This document shows, piece by piece, positions 9,275 to 18,535 of a stretch of DNA of 64,000 nucleotides; position 1 is the stretch's first letter, and each line of letters opens with the position of its first letter. A program made the position numbers and the translations under genes. Under the pieces are notes generated by a model, which did not search any database, was not told the origin of the DNA, and worked only from the letters and a program-made list of their open reading frames with translations. The stretch is from NCBI GenBank assembly GCA_903871775.1, contig CAIQIA010000014.1, forward strand, positions 1 to 64,000, written 5' to 3'. Origin of the DNA: an uncultured cyanobacterium. Its GTDB lineage: Bacteria; Cyanobacteriota; Cyanobacteriia; PCC-6307; Cyanobiaceae.

Positions 9275-10764
9275 TCCGGCAGAAGCTGCGGCGGCTGGGG
9301 CCAGACCAGGGTCCAGGGCCGCCGCAGCCAGGCCTGGCCCGCCTCGGCCAGCCACAGCCGCCGCCCCCCCTCCTCCGACTCGCTCACCAGCCCCGCCTCA
9401 GCCAGCCGCCGCAGGCGCCAACGCCAGAGCCAGGCGGGGGAGGCGCCATCGTCACCCTCGCTGGCCAGGCGCCGGGCCAGGGCGGCCCCGTCACAGCCGT
9501 CGGCTTCGGCGGCCAGGGCCGTGAGCAGCTGCCGGGCCGCTGCGGTTCCGTCTTGCCGCCCTGGGGGGTCAAGGCAACGGTCACAGCGGCCGCAGGGGGG
9601 CACCACTTCACCGACGGCCCGCAGCAGGGCCTGCTGGCGGCAGTCGCCCCCCTCGGCCACGGCCTCCATCCGGCGCCACTGGCGCCAGGCCAGCCGCTGC
9701 CGTTGCCGCTCGTCGTCAGCGGTGGCGCGGCGGAAGGGGCTGCGATCCCCCTCGCCGTGCAGAAGCACCACCCGGGCTGGCCCCCCATCCCGGCCGGCCC
9801 GGCCCGATTCCTGCAGGTAGCCCTCCGGACTGGACGGCAACTGCAGATGCAGCACCAGGCCCACATCGGGCCGGTCGACGCCCATGCCGAAGGCGACCGT
9901 GGCCACCAGCACGGGCCGTGGTTCCTCCAGAAACCGCTGCAGGGCTTCGGCACGCACGGATGGGTCGAGGCCGGCGTGATAACCGAGGGCTGGCCAGCCC
10001 GCCTGCTGCAGACGGGCCGCCCACTCCTCCACCCCCCGGCGGGTGCGGCTGTAGAGCAGGGCCGCCCCACGGCAGGCCGCCAGCTCCTCGAGCACCAGCG
10101 GCAACGGATCGTCGGGCCGGGGCTGCATCACCACCTGCAGGTTCGGCCGATGGGCCGAGCGCACCTGCAGCAGCGGCCGCCGCAGCTCCAGCAGGCGGAT
10201 GATGTCGGCCCGCACCCGCGGTGGTGCCGTGGCACTGAGGGCCACCAGGGGCACGCCGGGGCAGAGCCGCCGCAGCTGCCCGAGGCGCCGGTAGTCGGGG
10301 CGGAAATCGTGGCCCCAGGCGCTGATGCAGTGGGCTTCATCCACCGCCAGAGCCACCAGCTGCCCCTGGTCGAGCAGATCGTCGAGCAGCTGTCGGCAGG
10401 CCTCCCCCTGCAACCGCTCGGGGGCGAGGTAGAGCACCCGCAACGCCCGGGTCTCGAGCAGGCGCTGCAGCTGCCGATAGGCCTCCGGCCCCTGGCCGGC
10501 ATGCAGGCAGGCGGCGGCGATGCCCCGGCGGCGCAGCTGCACCACCTGGTCCTGCATCAGGGCCACCAGGGGCGAGACCACCAGCACCACACCGCCCCGC
10601 ACCAGGGCGGGCAGCTGATAGCAGAGGGATTTACCGGCACCGGTGGGCAGCACCGCCAGGCAGTCGCGGCCTTCCAGCAGGGCTTCGACCACCGGGCGCT
10701 GCCCGGGGCGGAACTCATCCCAGCCGAAGCGCTCTCGGAGGGTCTCGCGCAGGGAATCGGCCAC
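9130..10764 (-). CDS. recQ: RecQ-family ATP-dependent DNA helicase
   Basis: 544 residues; a 3'-5' superfamily-2 helicase of recombination and fork repair. Walker A PTGAGKSLCY is at 40-49, the DEAH box VDEAHCISAWGHDFRPDY near 140, motif V/VI GMGVDRPDV and QESGRAGRDG near 300-335. A zinc cluster (CRQQ ... CGRCDRC) lies near 375-400. It is short, lacking an obvious HRDC domain. The final ~48 residues are Ser/Ala/Pro-rich, lie antisense to the LysM gene and look like a read-through extension. GTG start at 10764. Confidence 0.9.
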   Translation of the reverse strand: MADSLRETLRERFGWDEFRPGQRPVVEALLEGRDCLAVLPTGAGKSLCYQLPALVRGGVVLVVSPLVALMQDQVVQLRRRGIAAACLHAGQGPEAYRQLQRLLETRALRVLYLAPERLQGEACRQLLDDLLDQGQLVALAVDEAHCISAWGHDFRPDYRRLGQLRRLCPGVPLVALSATAPPRVRADIIRLLELRRPLLQVRSAHRPNLQVVMQPRPDDPLPLVLEELAACRGAALLYSRTRRGVEEWAARLQQAGWPALGYHAGLDPSVRAEALQRFLEEPRPVLVATVAFGMGVDRPDVGLVLHLQLPSSPEGYLQESGRAGRDGGPARVVLLHGEGDRSPFRRATADDERQRQRLAWRQWRRMEAVAEGGDCRQQALLRAVGEVVPPCGRCDRCLDPPGRQDGTAAARQLLTALAAEADGCDGAALARRLASEGDDGASPAWLWRWRLRRLAEAGLVSESEEGGRRLWLAEAGQAWLRRPWTLVWPQPPQLLPDQPPVRAVSRQAAPSSSCSNDSLGTSQVFQAPAGPVTLRRRAPQFTAT

Positions 10765-10802
10765 GGGCGGACCCTACCGGCCCTGGCGGCCGGGGCAAGG
10801 GG

Positions 10803-11870
10803 TCAGGGGCCGGGCGGCAGGGGTGGCGGCTCCAGCTGCTCGGCGCTTTCCTCCGCCAGCTGGAGCCGCAGGCGCTTGCCGCCGGCGAGCTCCCCGAGGG
10901 ACACCCGCAGGTTGCTGCCGCTGAGGGGTTCCAGGGCCTGCAGCAGGCGGCGCAGGTTCGGGGTCGAGCTGCCGCTTTCGAGCCACAGGCGTTCGTGCAG
11001 CCCCCCCATGCGGCGCCAACTGGTGTGCAGCCGCAGCACCGCCTGCTCCAGCTGCTGGGCCTGATGCACCAGATCGGCCGCCAGCCCCAGCACATCCAGG
11101 CGCACCGCCTCCTCGAGGCTGCGGTCGAGGTCGAGGTCGTCGCCCTGCAGCGCCCGCACCGCCAGGCCCGCCTCGGCGGCACGGCTCAGCCAGCGGGCGG
11201 TGTGGGTCACCTCCTTGACCCGGTCGAGCTCCGGTTCCTCCCGCAGCACCCGGCGCAGGTCCTCCTGCTGGGGTTCGGGCAGCCGCGCCAGCTCGCGCAC
11301 CAGCGGCGCCACCACCTTGGGGGGCAGCAGCTGGCTCTGGGTGCGCTCGCGGATCTCCTCGGGCAGCAGCGGACTGGTGGCGGCCGTGAACTCCTCGGCC
11401 AGCCGCCGCACCTGCTGGCGGGTGATCTGCTGACCCTCGTTGGCGGCCTCGCTGATCAGCTGCTGCACCTCGGGGTCGGCCCGGGCGGTGTCGAGGAAGG
11501 CGCGCTTGGAGAAGTTGTTGACGCTCTGCTCCTCCAGCAGGCCCCCCCCCACGAGGTTGTCGGCCGACTCGGCCAGCTGGATCAGCCCATAGGCCCGGGT
11601 CTTGCTGATCTCCTTCTCCCGCAGCCATTGCAGAAAGCCGGCGCCACGGGCCTCGCCCCCCCGCTTCTCGCGGTCACGCACGGCCCGCAGGATCCGCCCG
11701 CGCCAGATCTCGGTCTGGAGGTCGAAGCGGTCGCACAGCTCCCAGGCCTGGCCGAGGCGGGCATGGAACTCGAGGCTGCTGAGGTCGTCCTGCTCGGGAT
11801 CAGGCAGATCCAGGTGCAGCAGCGGCGGTTCCGGGGGGACGACGGCGACCACGGCGGGGGAGAGGGGCAC
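10803..11870 (-). CDS. Conserved cyanobacterial protein of unknown function
   Basis: 355 residues, GTG start. Residues about 30-110 resemble plasmid/phage-type helical modules that precede a helix-turn-helix (FLQWLREKEISKTRAYGLIQLAE, cut here into the pieces FLQWLREKEISKTRAYGL and IQLAE). The middle is charged and helical (QQITRQQVRRLAEEF), with coiled-coil-like Arg/Glu/Leu runs to about 230. The C-terminal third has a possible beta-rich domain. No catalytic motif is visible. A DNA-binding or partition-like role is only a guess. It is divergent from psaE across 78 bases and 38 bases from recQ. Confidence 0.7.
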   Translation of the reverse strand: MPLSPAVVAVVPPEPPLLHLDLPDPEQDDLSSLEFHARLGQAWELCDRFDLQTEIWRGRILRAVRDREKRGGEARGAGFLQWLREKEISKTRAYGLIQLAESADNLVGGGLLEEQSVNNFSKRAFLDTARADPEVQQLISEAANEGQQITRQQVRRLAEEFTAATSPLLPEEIRERTQSQLLPPKVVAPLVRELARLPEPQQEDLRRVLREEPELDRVKEVTHTARWLSRAAEAGLAVRALQGDDLDLDRSLEEAVRLDVLGLAADLVHQAQQLEQAVLRLHTSWRRMGGLHERLWLESGSSTPNLRRLLQALEPLSGSNLRVSLGELAGGKRLRLQLAEESAEQLEPPPLPPGP

Positions 11871-11887
11871 GACGAATCATGACGGCC

Positions 11888-11901
11888 GGGCCCGCGGGCC
11901 C
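11888..11901. promoter_or_regulatory. Perfect 14-base palindrome upstream of psaE
   Basis: gggcccgcgggccc reads the same on both strands. It lies in the 78-base divergent gap, 47 bases before the psaE start. It could be an operator or form a structured 5' leader of psaE mRNA. GC richness alone makes such palindromes more likely, so the assignment is weak. Confidence 0.3.
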
Positions 11902-11948
11902 CACGGCCCCGGGTAACTTCAGGCGGACAGTCCAGACCCGGCCCCGGC

Positions 11949-12158
11949 ATGGCGATCTCCCGCGGTGACAAGGTGCGCATCAAGCGTCCCGAGTCGTATT
12001 GGTTCAACGAAGTCGGCACCGTTGCCTCCATCGACACCTCCGGCATCCGCTATCCCGTGGTGGTGCGCTTCGAGAAGGTCAACTACAACGGCTTCTCGGG
12101 TGTTGACGGCGGCGTGAACACCAACAACTTCTCCGAAGCCGAGCTCGAGAAGGCCTGA
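11949..12158 (+). CDS. psaE: Photosystem I reaction centre subunit IV (PsaE)
   Basis: 69 residues, the usual PsaE length. The SH3-like beta-barrel is recognisable from [18 protein letters not shown] at the N terminus, [14 protein letters not shown] in the middle and [10 protein letters not shown] at the end. PsaE sits on the stromal side of photosystem I and helps ferredoxin docking and cyclic electron flow. mutM starts only 12 bases downstream, so the two are likely co-transcribed. This gene is strong evidence for a cyanobacterial origin of the window. Confidence 0.98.
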   Translation: MAISRGDKVRIKRPESYWFNEVGTVASIDTSGIRYPVVVRFEKVNYNGFSGVDGGVNTNNFSEAELEKA

Positions 12159-12170
12159 TCGGCCCCACCG

Positions 12171-13031
12171 GTGCCCGAACTCCCTGAAGTCGAGACGGTC
12201 CGCCGCGGCCTGGCGCTGCAGGTGGACCGTTTCTTTGTGGAGAGGGTCGAGGTGCTGCGCTCCCGCGCGATCGTGGCGCCGGCCGGTGACGGCGATGGCT
12301 TCGCTGCAGCCCTGTCGGGCTGCAGTCCAGGGCCCTGGCGCCGCCGGGGCAAGTACCTGCTGGCGGATCTGCGGCGCCGCGATCAGCCCGCCGGGGTGCT
12401 GGGCTGCCATCTGCGCATGACCGGCCAGTTCCGCTGGCTGGGGGCCGATGCACCGCCCCCCTGCAACCACACGCGGGTGCGCTTTCTCGGCCGCCAGGAC
12501 GGTCAGCCTCGGGAGCTGCGCTTCGTCGACCTGCGGTCCTTCGGCACCCTCTGGTTCGTGCCCGCCGGTGTCGCCGAGGAGAGCGTGATCACCGGGCTGG
12601 CCCGCCTCGGCCCTGAACCCCTGGGGGCGGCCTTCACGGCCGAACATCTGCGGCAGCGGCTCAGGGGATCCGGGCGGCCGATCAAGAGTGCCCTGCTCGA
12701 CCAGGGGCTGGTGGCGGGGGTGGGCAACATCTACGCCGACGAGGCCCTGTTTCTCGCCGGCATCCGGCCCCAGACCCCCGCCGGCCGGCTGCGGCCCGAG
12801 GCCCTCGAGCGGCTGCGGGCCGAACTGGTGGCGGTGCTGGAGGCCAGCATCGGGGCCGGTGGCACCACCTTCTCCGATTTCCGTGACCTGACCGGCACCA
12901 ACGGCAATTACGGCGGGGCGGCCTGGGTGTATCGCCGCAGCGGCAGCCCCTGCCGCCGCTGCGGCACCCTGCTGCGCCGGGACAGACTGGGGGGACGCAG
13001 CAGCCACTGGTGCCCCACGTGCCAAGCCTGA
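12171..13031 (+). CDS. mutM: Formamidopyrimidine-DNA glycosylase (MutM/Fpg)
   Basis: 286 residues starting at GTG, so that Pro2 and Glu3 (PELPEVETVRRGL) are correctly placed. Pro2 is the Schiff-base nucleophile and Glu3 is catalytic. The Lys in RRRGKYLL (about 60), the helix-two-turn-helix with QGLVAGVGNIYADEAL (about 180-200) and a C-terminal zinc finger of four Cys (CRRC ... CPTC) are all present. The enzyme removes 8-oxoguanine from DNA. Position 12 bases after psaE suggests co-expression of oxidative DNA repair with photosystem I; the 3' end overlaps mtnB. Confidence 0.96.
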   Translation: MPELPEVETVRRGLALQVDRFFVERVEVLRSRAIVAPAGDGDGFAAALSGCSPGPWRRRGKYLLADLRRRDQPAGVLGCHLRMTGQFRWLGADAPPPCNHTRVRFLGRQDGQPRELRFVDLRSFGTLWFVPAGVAEESVITGLARLGPEPLGAAFTAEHLRQRLRGSGRPIKSALLDQGLVAGVGNIYADEALFLAGIRPQTPAGRLRPEALERLRAELVAVLEASIGAGGTTFSDFRDLTGTNGNYGGAAWVYRRSGSPCRRCGTLLRRDRLGGRSSHWCPTCQA

Positions 13032-13654
13032 CCATCCCGGAGCAGCAGCTCCGGCACGCGCTCGTCGTCACCATGGCGGGCCTGCACGCCCGCGGCTGGT
13101 GTGACGGCACCGGCGGCAACTTCAGCTGTGTGCTGCAACGGCAGCCGCTGCAGCTGTTGATGGCCCCGAGCGGGGTCGACAAGGGCCAGGTGGCCCCGGA
13201 GGCCCTGATCGTGGTCGACGCCGCCGGCGGGGTGTGCCAGGGGGATGGGCGAGCGAGCGCCGAAACCCTGCTGCACCTGGCGATCGTGGCCGGCTGCGGT
13301 GCCGGGGCCGTGCTGCACACCCACTCCCAGGCGGCGACCCTGCTCTCGGGCTGGGCCCTGGCCGCCGGCCAGCTGGAGCTGCGGGATCTGGAGATGCTCA
13401 AGGGGCTGGAGGGCATCCGCACCCACGCCAGCCAGGTGGCGATTCCGGTGCTGGCCAACGACCAGGACCTGCAGCGGCTGAGCGCCGCCGCCGGCCCCCT
13501 GCTGCCCTCGGCCCCCCACGGGGTGCTGATCGCCGGCCATGGCCTGTATGCCTGGGGTGCCGATCTGGCCCAGGCCCGTCGCCATGTCGAGATCCTGGAA
13601 TTTCTGCTGGAGCAACGCTGGCGCCAGCTGCTGCTGGAGGGCCTGTGCCGCTGA
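13010..13654 (+). CDS. mtnB: Methylthioribulose-1-phosphate dehydratase (MtnB)
   Basis: 214 residues of the class II aldolase/adducin fold. Zn-binding HTHSQ is near residue 104 and a third His lies in GHGLYAWG near 180. GTGGNFS near 38 binds substrate phosphate. The enzyme dehydrates methylthioribulose-1-phosphate in methionine salvage. The GTG at 13010 overlaps mutM by 22 bases; a second GTG at 13019 would shorten it by three residues. Five bases separate it from mtnC, forming a two-step salvage module. Confidence 0.92.
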   Translation: MPHVPSLTIPEQQLRHALVVTMAGLHARGWCDGTGGNFSCVLQRQPLQLLMAPSGVDKGQVAPEALIVVDAAGGVCQGDGRASAETLLHLAIVAGCGAGAVLHTHSQAATLLSGWALAAGQLELRDLEMLKGLEGIRTHASQVAIPVLANDQDLQRLSAAAGPLLPSAPHGVLIAGHGLYAWGADLAQARRHVEILEFLLEQRWRQLLLEGLCR

Positions 13655-13659
13655 CCCCC

Positions 13660-14418
13660 ATGCCTGCCACGCCCGTCACGGTGAGCGACCTGCAGGCGGT
13701 GGTGCTCGACATCGAGGGCACCACCTGCCCGGTCGATTTCGTCACCGGTGTGCTCTTTCCCCATGCCGTCGAGGCCTTGCCCGGCTGGCTGCAGCGGCGC
13801 CAGGGCAGCCCGGCCCTGGACCCCCTGCGGCAGCAGCTGCTGCAGGCCTGGCACGACGAGACCGACCCAGCGGCGCCGCCGGCACCGGCAGGCGACGCCA
13901 CCGCCGCCGAGCTGCTGCCCTGGCTGCGCTGGCTGATCGCCCATGACCGCAAGCTCACGGCCCTCAAGGACCTGCAGGGGATGATCTGGGCCGACGGCTA
14001 CGCCGACGGACAGCTCAAGGCACCGCTGTTTGACGATGTGGCGCCGGCCCTGCGGCGCTGGCATGCCGCCGGCCTGCGGCTGGCGGTGTACTCCAGCGGC
14101 TCGGTGCCGGCCCAGCAGCTGCTCTACGGCCACTGCAGCGACGGCGATCTGCGACCGCTGTTCTGCGGCTGGTTCGACACCCGCCTCGGCCCCAAGCAGG
14201 AGGCCATGAGCTACCGGCAGCTGGTGGACGCCCTGGACTGTCCGCCCCCCCGGGTGCTGTTCCTCAGCGATGCCCGCGGGGAGCTGACCGCCGCGGCCGC
14301 GGCCGGTCTGCAGGTGTGCGGCTGCCGCCGCCCCGGCAACCCGGATCCGCTGGCCGACGGGCCCTGGCCGGTGGTGGAGACCCTGGCGGCCCTGGCGCTG
14401 ACCCCTGCCGCCGCGTAG
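13660..14418 (+). CDS. mtnC: Enolase-phosphatase E1 (MtnC)
   Basis: 252 residues, HAD superfamily. The nucleophile motif is VVLDIEGTTCPVDFV near residue 12, with the Ser of VYSSGSV near 140 and the motif III/IV LSDARGEL near 200. The bifunctional enzyme enolises and dephosphorylates diketo-methylthiopentyl-1-phosphate, the step after MtnB. The ATG 13660 follows the mtnB stop by five bases; the frame is open further upstream but only inside mtnB. No dioxygenase (mtnD) or aminotransferase gene is next to it. Confidence 0.93.
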   Translation: MPATPVTVSDLQAVVLDIEGTTCPVDFVTGVLFPHAVEALPGWLQRRQGSPALDPLRQQLLQAWHDETDPAAPPAPAGDATAAELLPWLRWLIAHDRKLTALKDLQGMIWADGYADGQLKAPLFDDVAPALRRWHAAGLRLAVYSSGSVPAQQLLYGHCSDGDLRPLFCGWFDTRLGPKQEAMSYRQLVDALDCPPPRVLFLSDARGELTAAAAAGLQVCGCRRPGNPDPLADGPWPVVETLAALALTPAAA

Positions 14419-14441
14419 CTTGCGGACTGGTCTGGGTTGCC

Positions 14442-15968
14442 ATGGTTCCGCCGCGCCCCCTGGAACGACGCACCCGCCCCAACTCAGGCGAGGCGCGCAT
14501 TGTTGCCGCCGCCGAACACCTGTTCGAACGCACGCTGGTGACGGTGCGGGGCCAACCGGCCGGGGCCCTGGCCGCCCTGCAGACCAACCTGCATGACACA
14601 GCCCTGAACTACGGCGAGATCTTCCTGCGCGACAACGTGCCGGTGATGGTCTACCTGCTGCTGCAGGGGCGGTTTCCGATCGTGCGCCATTTCCTGGATC
14701 TCTGCCTGGAGCTGCAGAGCAGCAGCACCCGCACCCGCGGGGTCTTCCCCACCAGCTTCGTGGAGGAGAACGGCACCATCGTGGCCGATTACGGCCAGCG
14801 GTCGATCGGCCGCATCACCTCGGTCGACGCCAGCCTCTGGTGGCCGGTGCTCTGCTGGATGTATGTGCGGGCCAGCGGCGATGTGATCTACGGCGCCAGT
14901 CCGGGGGTGCAGCGGGGAGTGCAGCTGCTGCTGGATCTGGTGCTGCATCCCACCTTCGAAGGCACACCGGTGCTGTTTGTGCCCGACTGCTCGTTCATGA
15001 TCGATCGCCCCATGGACGTCTGGGGCGCCCCCCTGGAGGTGCAGAGCCTGCTCTACGGCTGCCTGAAGAGCTGCTGCCGTCTGATGGAACTGGTGCAGAA
15101 GGGCCAGTCGGCCCGTCTCACCCAGCAGCGCCTCGAGCTGACCCGCGTCTGGACCAGGGATCTGCGGGTGTTTCTGCTCAAGCACTACTGGGTGACCAGC
15201 AAGACGATGCAGGTGCTGCGGCGCCGGCCCACCGAACAGTACGGCGATCAGCAGTCGCAGAACGAATTCAACGTGCAGCCCGAGGTGATTCCCCACTGGC
15301 TGCAGGAATGGCTGGACCACCGGGGCGGCTATCTGATCGGCAACATGCGCACCGGGCGACCCGATTTCCGCTTCTACAGCCTCGGCAATTCCCTCGGGTC
15401 GCTCTTCGGGTTGCTCACCGGACCGCAGCAGCGGGCCCTGTTTCGGCTGGTGCTGCACAACCGCCAGCACCTGATGGCCCAGATGCCCATGCGCATCTGC
15501 CATCCGCCGATGGAAGGCGACGAATGGCGCGACAAGACGGGCATGGACCCCAAGAACTGGCCCTGGAGTTATCACAACGGCGGCCATTGGCCCAGCCTGC
15601 TCTGGCCCTTTGCCGCCGCCGTGCTGATGCACCGTCGCCGCCGGCCAACCGACGATGTGCTGCTGATGGGGCAGACCCGCACCATGCTGGAAGAGTGCTA
15701 CTGGCAGCAGCTGAACCAGCTGCCCCGCCAGCAGTGGGCCGAATACTTCGACGGCCCCACCGGCACCTGGGTGGGCCAGCAGGCCCGCACCTACCAGACC
15801 TGGACCATCGTCGGCTTTCTGCTGCTGCACCATCTGCTGCGGCGCAGCCCCGACGATGTGGACCTCTTCGACCTGGATGAGACCGCCACTCCCCTGCGGC
15901 TCAGCACCTGGACAGCGCCAGGCCGCCGGGGGGTCACAAAAAAGCCCGCCAGTGGCGGGCCCGGGTGA
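14442..15968 (+). CDS. Alkaline/neutral invertase, GH100 family
   Basis: 508 residues. Recognisable GH100 features are LNYGEIFLRDNVPVMVYLL near 50, TSFVEENGTIVADYGQRSIG near 105 and ITSVDASLWWPVL (Asp of the catalytic pair) near 130. PWSYHNGGHWPSLLWPF near 370 is a further match. Cyanobacterial relatives split sucrose into glucose and fructose in the cytoplasm. ATG 14442 was chosen because it follows mtnC by 23 bases. The last ~10 codons (GVTKKPASGGPG) are encoded by the rho-independent terminator of the opposite-strand petBD unit, so the C-terminal tail is constrained by that RNA structure. Confidence 0.93.
   Translation: MVPPRPLERRTRPNSGEARIVAAAEHLFERTLVTVRGQPAGALAALQTNLHDTALNYGEIFLRDNVPVMVYLLLQGRFPIVRHFLDLCLELQSSSTRTRGVFPTSFVEENGTIVADYGQRSIGRITSVDASLWWPVLCWMYVRASGDVIYGASPGVQRGVQLLLDLVLHPTFEGTPVLFVPDCSFMIDRPMDVWGAPLEVQSLLYGCLKSCCRLMELVQKGQSARLTQQRLELTRVWTRDLRVFLLKHYWVTSKTMQVLRRRPTEQYGDQQSQNEFNVQPEVIPHWLQEWLDHRGGYLIGNMRTGRPDFRFYSLGNSLGSLFGLLTGPQQRALFRLVLHNRQHLMAQMPMRICHPPMEGDEWRDKTGMDPKNWPWSYHNGGHWPSLLWPFAAAVLMHRRRRPTDDVLLMGQTRTMLEECYWQQLNQLPRQQWAEYFDGPTGTWVGQQARTYQTWTIVGFLLLHHLLRRSPDDVDLFDLDETATPLRLSTWTAPGRRGVTKKPASGGPG
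15938..15960 (-). terminator. Rho-independent terminator of petB-petD
   Basis: On the minus strand a 7-base-pair GC stem (gcccgcc/ggcgggc, loop act) is followed by six T. It lies 73 bases past the petD stop and inside the 3' end of the invertase frame. This is one of the two clear hairpin-plus-U-tract terminators in the window. Confidence 0.85.
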
Positions 15969-16032
15969 GATGGAAACCTCAACAACAAGGACGATCTGGA
16001 CAGCGATCGCCTGACGACGATCACTGGCTGCT

Positions 16033-16515
16033 TCAGAAGAGGCCCAGGGTCAGGGACTTGTCGATGGGCAGGGCCGCACCAATGCCGAGGTAGATGGTCA
16101 CCACGGTTCCGAAGAGGAACACAGCCATGGCCACCGGGCGGCGGAAGGGGTTCTGGAACTTGTTGAAGCTCTCGATGAAGGGAACCAGCATCAGGCCGAG
16201 GGGAATCATCGTCTGCAGGGCGATGCCGAGCAGTTTGTTGGGCACCACCCGCAGGATCTGGAAGACGGGGTAGAGGTACCACTCGGGAAGAATCTCGAGG
16301 GGGGTGGCGAAGGGATCGGCCTTGTCGCCCAGCATGGCCGGATCGAGAACGGCAAGACCAACGATGCAGGCGATGGTGCCGAGGATGACGACCGGGAAGA
16401 TATAGAGCAGGTCGTTGGGCCAGGCGGGCTCACCGTAATAGTTGTGGCCCATTCCCTTGGCCAGCTTGGCGCGCAGCTTGGGATCGCTGAGATCGGGCTC
16501 CTTGAGGATGTGCAT
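16033..16515 (-). CDS. petD: Cytochrome b6-f complex subunit IV (PetD)
   Basis: 160 residues, the standard length, with three membrane helices. The quinol-site motif [13 protein letters not shown] is at about residues 77-89. The N terminus is [20 protein letters not shown] and an acidic/polar [13 protein letters not shown] loop is present. PetD forms the thylakoid cytochrome b6f core with PetB, carrying electrons from plastoquinol to plastocyanin. It lies 50 bases downstream of petB and is followed by a strong terminator. Confidence 0.98.
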   Translation of the reverse strand: MHILKEPDLSDPKLRAKLAKGMGHNYYGEPAWPNDLLYIFPVVILGTIACIVGLAVLDPAMLGDKADPFATPLEILPEWYLYPVFQILRVVPNKLLGIALQTMIPLGLMLVPFIESFNKFQNPFRRPVAMAVFLFGTVVTIYLGIGAALPIDKSLTLGLF

Positions 16516-16565
16516 GACGGAGAAGATGAGGGGGGGTATGGAAACGCTAGTCAGACCCGGGGGAA

Positions 16566-17222
16566 TCAGAGGGGACCGGAGATGCCCTGTTTACGGATCA
16601 TGAGGAAGTGGGCAAGCATGAACACCGCCAGGAGCCAGGGCAGCACGAAGGTGTGCAGGCTGTAGAAGCGCGTGAGGGTCGACTGGCCGACGCTCTCACC
16701 ACCGCGGAGCAGTTCGACCATGAAGTCACCCACCACGGGAACCGCGGCAGGCACGCCGGACACGATCTTGACGGCCCAGTAGCCGACCTGATCCCAGGGG
16801 AGGGAATACCCGGTGACGCCGAAGGAGACGGTGATCACGGCCATGGTCACGCCGGTGACCCAGGTGAGTTCGCGGGGACGCTTGAAACCGCCGGTCAGGT
16901 ACACGCGGAAGACGTGCAGGATCAGCATCAGCACCATCATGCTGGCGCTCCAGCGGTGCACCGAACGGATCAGCCAGCCGAAGCTCACATCGGTCATGAG
17001 GTACTGCACCGAGGTGTAGGCCTCAGCCACCGTGGGCTTGTAATAGAACGTCATCGCAAAGCCGGTGGCGAACTGGATCAGAAAGCACACCAGCGTGATG
17101 CCGCCCAGGCAATAGAAAATGTTGACGTGGGGCGGCACGTACTTGGAGGACACGTCATCAACGATGTCCTGGATCTCCAGGCGCTCGTTGAACCAGTCGT
17201 AGACGGGAGAGGAGTTCGCCAT
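16566..17222 (-). CDS. petB: Cytochrome b6 (PetB)
   Basis: 218 residues starting at [11 protein letters not shown] (ATG 17222). Four membrane helices carry the haem ligands. Paired His are in [20 protein letters not shown] and in [20 protein letters not shown], and a Cys in NIFYCLGG (about residue 35) is the covalent haem c-n site of b6f. The longer frame to 17393 has no support. It is divergent from ctpA, and the two start regions lie within about 65 bases, so the petB promoter must lie in the ctpA 5' end. Confidence 0.98.
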   Translation of the reverse strand: MANSSPVYDWFNERLEIQDIVDDVSSKYVPPHVNIFYCLGGITLVCFLIQFATGFAMTFYYKPTVAEAYTSVQYLMTDVSFGWLIRSVHRWSASMMVLMLILHVFRVYLTGGFKRPRELTWVTGVTMAVITVSFGVTGYSLPWDQVGYWAVKIVSGVPAAVPVVGDFMVELLRGGESVGQSTLTRFYSLHTFVLPWLLAVFMLAHFLMIRKQGISGPL

Positions 17223-17286
17223 GCAGCGGAGAGGGTTGCCTGGGGGGGTGGGGTGGCGGGATTCTACCGATAGCTCCCTGGCCGCC

Positions 17287-18531
17287 GTGATCCGGTCGAA
17301 CCCCTGGCGTCGCCTGATCGGCCTGCTGCTGGCCCTGCTGCTGGTGCTCACACCGCTGCCGGCCCGGGGGTCGGGCAGCGCCCTGGCCCTCACCGACGAC
17401 CAGAGCCTGGTGGTGGACGTGTGGCGGCTGGTGAACGAGGGCTACGTCGATCCGACCCTGGGGGGCGTGCCCTGGCGGCGGCTGCGCCAGAAGGCCCTCG
17501 AGCGTCCGATCCGCAACCGCGCCGAGGCCTACGACGCCATCGACGCGATGCTCGCCCCCCTGGAGGACCCCTACACCCGCCTGCTGCGGCCCGAGAGCTT
17601 CGCCCCGATGCAGGCCGCCACCCAGGGCAGCGTCAGCGGCGTCGGCCTCGAGCTGGGCCTGCGGCCCGACAGCGGCGCCCTGGTGGTGATCGCCCCCCTG
17701 GAGGGCTCCCCGGCGGCCGAGGCCGGCCTGGTAGATGGCACCCTGCTGCTGAGCATCGACGGTGTCCCCACCACCGACCTGGGGCTGGAGGGCAGTGCCG
17801 CCCGGCTCAGGGGCGAGGCGGGCACCCTGGTGCGCCTGGAGGTGGAGGGCCCCGATGGGGGGCGCCGCAGCGTTGATCTCGAGCGGCGGGCGGTGGATCT
17901 GCGGCCGGTGCGCAGCCGCCGGCTGCGTCACGACGGCCACACCCTCGGCTATCTGCGGCTGACCCAGTTCAGCGAACCGGTGCCGGCCGCGGTGGCCGAC
18001 GCGCTCGCGGCCCTGGAGGAAGGCGGCATCGAAGGGCTGCTGCTCGATCTGCGCAACAATTCCGGGGGCCTGGTGAGCGCCGGACTGGCGGTGGCCGATG
18101 ACCTGCTGGCCGGCGACGTGATCGTGGAGACCCAGCTGCGCACGGGCATCGACGAACGGCTGACGGCCTCAGCGCAGCAGCTCTACGACGGTCCGATGCT
18201 CACCCTGATCAACGGCGGCACCGCCAGCGCCAGCGAGATCCTGGCGGGGGCCCTGCAGGATGCCGGCCGCTCACGGCTGGCGGGCCAGCGCAGCTTCGGC
18301 AAGGCCGAGATCCAGAGCCTCATCCCCCTGGGGGACGGCAGCGGCCTGGCCGTGACCACCGCCCGCTACCTGACCCCCTCGGGCCGCAGCATCCATGCCC
18401 AGGGCCTGGAGCCCGACCTGCCCCTGGCCGGAGAGCCCCCCCAGGGCAGCACGATCGGCAGCGACAGCGATCCCTGGCTGCGGGCCGCCGCCGAGGCCCT
18501 GGCCGCCCAGCTGCCCGCCGCAGGTCCCTGA
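17287..18531 (+). CDS. ctpA: Carboxyl-terminal processing protease (CtpA/B/C type)
   Basis: 414 residues from a GTG at 17287 ([11 protein letters not shown]), followed by a hydrophobic export signal ending near ARG. The alternative ATG 17221 overlaps the petB start codon and adds 22 unlikely residues. A PDZ domain spans about 105-195 ([12 protein letters not shown] ... [16 protein letters not shown]). The S41 catalytic Ser is in [13 protein letters not shown] (about 315) and the Lys in SFGKAEIQ (about 339). CtpA trims the D1 C terminus of photosystem II in the lumen; which paralogue (A, B or C) this is cannot be decided. It sits next to petBD. Confidence 0.9.
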   Translation: MIRSNPWRRLIGLLLALLLVLTPLPARGSGSALALTDDQSLVVDVWRLVNEGYVDPTLGGVPWRRLRQKALERPIRNRAEAYDAIDAMLAPLEDPYTRLLRPESFAPMQAATQGSVSGVGLELGLRPDSGALVVIAPLEGSPAAEAGLVDGTLLLSIDGVPTTDLGLEGSAARLRGEAGTLVRLEVEGPDGGRRSVDLERRAVDLRPVRSRRLRHDGHTLGYLRLTQFSEPVPAAVADALAALEEGGIEGLLLDLRNNSGGLVSAGLAVADDLLAGDVIVETQLRTGIDERLTASAQQLYDGPMLTLINGGTASASEILAGALQDAGRSRLAGQRSFGKAEIQSLIPLGDGSGLAVTTARYLTPSGRSIHAQGLEPDLPLAGEPPQGSTIGSDSDPWLRAAAEALAAQLPAAGP

Positions 18532-18535
18532 AGCC

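Noticed and set aside
16003-16010. HIP1 octamer gcgatcgc (also near 3475)
   Set aside because: Present but not visibly enriched; common in cyanobacteria and not informative here.
17221-17286. ATG at 17221 as ctpA start
   Set aside because: It overlaps the petB start codon and adds 22 residues without a plausible export signal. GTG 17287 gives a normal N terminus.
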